Below, piece by piece: positions 6,128-7,968 of a DNA stretch of 7,968 bases; position 1 is the stretch's first letter; every line of letters begins with the position of its first letter. The notes under the pieces were generated by a model that saw only the letters and a list, made by a program, of their open reading frames with translations, did not search any database and was not told where the DNA came from. The stretch is taken from positions 1-7,968 of the forward strand of contig CAAGKE010000175.1 in the NCBI GenBank assembly GCA_900770325.1, written 5' to 3'. The position numbers and the translations under genes were made by a program. The DNA is from Lachnospiraceae bacterium. GTDB taxonomy: Bacteria; Bacillota; Clostridia; Lachnospirales; Lachnospiraceae.

Positions 6128-7066
6128 ATGGAATTTAAGCATAAATCAGTACTTTTGGATGCGTGCATTGAGAATTTGCAAATCAGGCCGGACGGTATTT
6201 ACGTGGATGGAACACTGGGCGGAGGCGGCCATTCCTACGAGATCTGCAGACATCTTTCAGAAAAAGGAAGACTGATCGGGATCGACCAGGACGCCGCGGC
6301 CATAGAGGCGGCAGGAAAGCGCCTGGAGGAATTCGCAGACAAGGTTACGATTGTGCGCAGTAATTACTGCAGCATGAGGACGGAGCTTGCAAAACTTGGA
6401 ATTTCATCAGTAGATGGAGTCATTTTGGATCTGGGGGTCTCCTCCTATCAATTGGACGATGCCGAACGCGGGTTTACTTACAGAGAGGATGTGCCGCTGG
6501 ATATGCGTATGGATCAGCGACAGTCACTGACGGCAAAAAATGTTGTGAATGAGTATAGTGAGATGGAGCTTTACCGCATCATCAGAGACTATGGGGAAGA
6601 CAAGTTCGCGAAAAATATTGCCAAACATATTGTAAGTGCCAGGCAGCAAAAAGATATCGAAACGACTGGGGAGTTAATTCATATTATAAAAGCAGCGATA
6701 CCGGCAAAAGTCAGAGCGGTGGGCGGACACCCGGCCAAAAGGACGTTTCAGGCCATCAGAATAGAAGTAAATCATGAATTGGATGTGCTGAGGGATTCCC
6801 TGGATGATATGATCGACCTGTTGAATGACGGGGGACGGATCTGTATCATCAGCTTTCATTCATTAGAAGACAGAATCGTTAAGACAATATACCGAAAAAA
6901 TGAAAATCCATGTATTTGTCCGCCGGAATTTCCGGTATGCGTATGTGGGAGAAAATCAAAGGGGACTGTGATTACCAGAAAGCCCATTCTTCCGACAGAA
7001 GAGGAGCTGGAAGATAATCCCAGAGCGAAAAGTTCAAAATTAAGGGTATTTGAGCGGAAAATGTGA
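6128..7066 (+). CDS. rsmH: 16S rRNA (cytosine-1402-N4)-methyltransferase RsmH (MraW)
   Basis: RsmH is a SAM-dependent cytoplasmic enzyme that methylates N4 of C1402 in the ribosomal P site. The 312-residue length is standard. Visible motifs are DGTLGGGGHS (27-36, SAM binding), GIDQD (51-55), DLGVSSYQLD (101-110), DMRMD (125-129), HPAKRTFQAIRIEVNHEL (201-218) and SFHSLEDR (242-249). Four cysteines (262, 264, 271, 273) in a CxC-x6-CxC pattern near the C-terminus may bind a metal; I recall this insert in clostridial homologues. GGGGAGG (6115-6121) gives a strong binding site 6 bases before ATG 6128. It is almost certainly on the mraZ transcript. Confidence 0.97.
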   Translation: MEFKHKSVLLDACIENLQIRPDGIYVDGTLGGGGHSYEICRHLSEKGRLIGIDQDAAAIEAAGKRLEEFADKVTIVRSNYCSMRTELAKLGISSVDGVILDLGVSSYQLDDAERGFTYREDVPLDMRMDQRQSLTAKNVVNEYSEMELYRIIRDYGEDKFAKNIAKHIVSARQQKDIETTGELIHIIKAAIPAKVRAVGGHPAKRTFQAIRIEVNHELDVLRDSLDDMIDLLNDGGRICIISFHSLEDRIVKTIYRKNENPCICPPEFPVCVCGRKSKGTVITRKPILPTEEELEDNPRAKSSKLRVFERKM

Positions 7067-7089
7067 TTGTCTGCCAAAGGCGGGACAGT
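7066..7089 (+). other. Hairpin at the rsmH stop codon, no T-run
   Basis: ATTGTCTGCC (7066-7075) can pair with GGCGGGACAGT (7079-7089) across an AAA loop, with two G-U pairs and one bulged A. The sequence after it (CACGGAAAAATG) has no T-run, so it is unlikely to be a terminator. It could act in mRNA stability or processing between rsmH and ftsL. Confidence 0.35.
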
Positions 7090-7145
7090 CACGGAAAAAT
7101 GAAATGCCGCAGGCAAAGGAGCCGGCAGATAAGGCACCGGAAACA

Positions 7146-7161
7146 TTACTGTGAACAGTAA
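7146..7161. repeat. Perfect copy of a short intergenic palindrome
   Basis: TTACTGT (7146-7152) and ACAGTAA (7155-7161) are perfect complements around GA, with CCGG on both sides (7137-7140 and 7163-7166). It lies in the 143-bp gap between rsmH and ftsL. Partial copies at 25-50 and 1415-1426 suggest a small dispersed repeat family; a palindromic regulator site is the alternative. Confidence 0.6.
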
Positions 7162-7209
7162 CCCGGAAGCCACCGGATGGTGTGCGGCAGGATTTAGAGG
7201 CAGGAAGAA

Positions 7210-7695
7210 ATGAGCAGAGCAGAAAATCAGACAAGACAGCAGAATGGGGCCGGAAACCAGTACCGGGTGAATACGTATGTGGACGGGAATACTGTCCGCA
7301 AGGTACAGACTGCACCAAGACAGCAGAGTACCCGTGTCAGTTCCGCGACCAGGAAGAACAGAGAAAGAGCATTACAGATGAATTTCAGTTATGTACTGTT
7401 TCTGACGGTGGCAGCCCTGGTGACGGTAATGGTATGTATCAATTACCTGAAGCTGCAGTCTGCGAATACAGCGCTGCAAAAGGAAGTAACTTCTCTGAAC
7501 ACCCGGTTGAGCGAGCTGAAGCTGGAAAATGATTCCACATATAACAGAATCGTCTCTTCTGTGGATCTGGATCAGGTGAAAAATGTGGCGATGAATGAGC
7601 TGGGCATGGTGTATGCCAGTGAGTCTCAGATCAGAATCTACGACAGTACAGAGAGTGACTACGTGAAACAGTATCAGGATATTCCTGCAAAATAG
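7210..7695 (+). CDS. ftsL: Cell division protein FtsL (FtsL/DivIC-like)
   Basis: This bitopic divisome protein helps recruit and activate the septal peptidoglycan synthases. The 161-residue product has a basic, Gln-rich cytoplasmic N-terminus (about 1-57), one membrane span (about 59-80, FSYVLFLTVAALVTVMV), then a coiled-coil stretch (about 81-115, LQSANTALQKEVTSLNTRLS) and the short VDLDQVKNVAMNELGM segment typical of FtsL/DivIC. The family is poorly conserved, so position between rsmH and a class B PBP gene is the main support. ATG 7210 has AGAGG (7196-7200) 9 bases upstream. The N-terminal tail is long for FtsL, though extended tails are usual in Gram-positive relatives. Confidence 0.88.
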   Translation: MSRAENQTRQQNGAGNQYRVNTYVDGNTVRKVQTAPRQQSTRVSSATRKNRERALQMNFSYVLFLTVAALVTVMVCINYLKLQSANTALQKEVTSLNTRLSELKLENDSTYNRIVSSVDLDQVKNVAMNELGMVYASESQIRIYDSTESDYVKQYQDIPAK

Positions 7696-7703
7696 GTGAT
7701 TAT

Positions 7704-7968
7704 TTGGCTACGAAAAGACAGAAGGAAAAAAGAAAAAGAAGATTTACGAAGAGAATGCAAATAAAGCTGACGGCTGTATTTGCATTCGTTTTATGCATGC
7801 TGGTTATTTTACTGGCCCGGATTACCTACATTACGGCAAAGAGCGGTAATCAGTATGCAAAGCAGGTGCTGTCCCAGCAAAGCTATGACAGCCGTACCAT
7901 ACCCTATCGCCGGGGTGAGATTCAGGATACCAACGGCATTATCCTGTCCAGAAGTGAAAAGGTATATA
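7704..7968 (+). CDS. Class B penicillin-binding protein (FtsI/PBP2/SpoVD type), N-terminal part
   Basis: The gene is cut by the window end after 88 codons. It encodes a septal or spore-cortex transpeptidase anchored in the membrane. The visible part has a highly basic cytoplasmic tail (KRQKEKRKRRFTKR), one membrane span (about 20-42) and the start of the dimerisation domain with the family signature RRGEIQDTNGIIL (69-81, the R-G-x-I-x-D-x-N-G pattern). TTG 7704 is the likely start: AGGTGA (7694-7699) is 4 bases upstream and it lies 8 bp after the ftsL stop. An in-frame ATG at 7755 would remove the basic tail and has no good site. The tail of a SpoVD (PASTA domain present or not) lies outside, so SpoVD and vegetative PBP cannot be told apart. 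Confidence 0.88.
   Translation, partial: MATKRQKEKRKRRFTKRMQIKLTAVFAFVLCMLVILLARITYITAKSGNQYAKQVLSQQSYDSRTIPYRRGEIQDTNGIILSRSEKVY

Noticed and set aside
7182..7532. 116-residue ORF overlapping ftsL in another frame
   Set aside because: It is low-complexity in character without hydrophobic or domain structure, while the ftsL frame has a membrane span and coiled coil.

Overview
The window looks like chromosomal DNA of an endospore-forming Clostridia, most likely Lachnospiraceae. The evidence is a spoVAA-spoVAB pair, a Gram-positive-type dcw (division and cell wall) cluster start (mraZ-rsmH-ftsL-transpeptidase PBP), a Cys-rich C-terminal insert in RsmH of the kind I associate with clostridial homologues, purine-rich Shine-Dalgarno sites and moderate GC content. 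The genus is an inference from style, not from a search. All recognised genes are on the + strand.

Left block (1-1410): a 50-residue single-pass membrane protein (88-240), a small hairpin with a T-run, then spoVAA and spoVAB overlapping by 4 bp. These SpoVA proteins belong to the forespore inner-membrane machinery that moves dipicolinic acid during sporulation and germination. The remaining spoVA genes do not follow here.

Middle block (about 1440-5004): an extended -10 promoter precedes a 643-residue RelA/SpoT-synthetase-domain protein with no hydrolase, TGS or ACT domain and a C-terminal part of about 430 residues that I cannot identify. A sedoheptulokinase-like FGGY sugar kinase follows 82 bp downstream with no terminator between, so the two may be co-transcribed. 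A 19-bp perfect hairpin with flanking A and T runs closes the block.

Gene-poor region (4864-5677, about 810 bp): it holds the terminator, then a large imperfect palindrome (5049-5391) with 25-bp perfect outer arms. This runs into three tandem copies of a unit of about 43 bp (5365-5496), the last degenerate. The whole resembles a non-coding MITE-like element. After it come the mraZ promoter and a four-box, 10-bp-phased array that fits a MraZ operator.

Right block (5678-7968): mraZ (transcriptional regulator of the cluster), rsmH (16S rRNA m4C1402 methyltransferase), ftsL (divisome membrane protein) and the first 88 codons of a class B penicillin-binding protein cut by the window end. The 143-bp gap between rsmH and ftsL carries a hairpin and a perfect copy of a short palindrome, TTACTGTGAACAGTAA. 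Related partial copies lie at 25-50 and 1415-1426, which suggests a dispersed intergenic repeat.

The points I find most worth following are the RelA/SpoT-domain protein with the novel C-terminus and altered acceptor loop, the palindromic element with its tandem repeats, and the phased MraZ operator.
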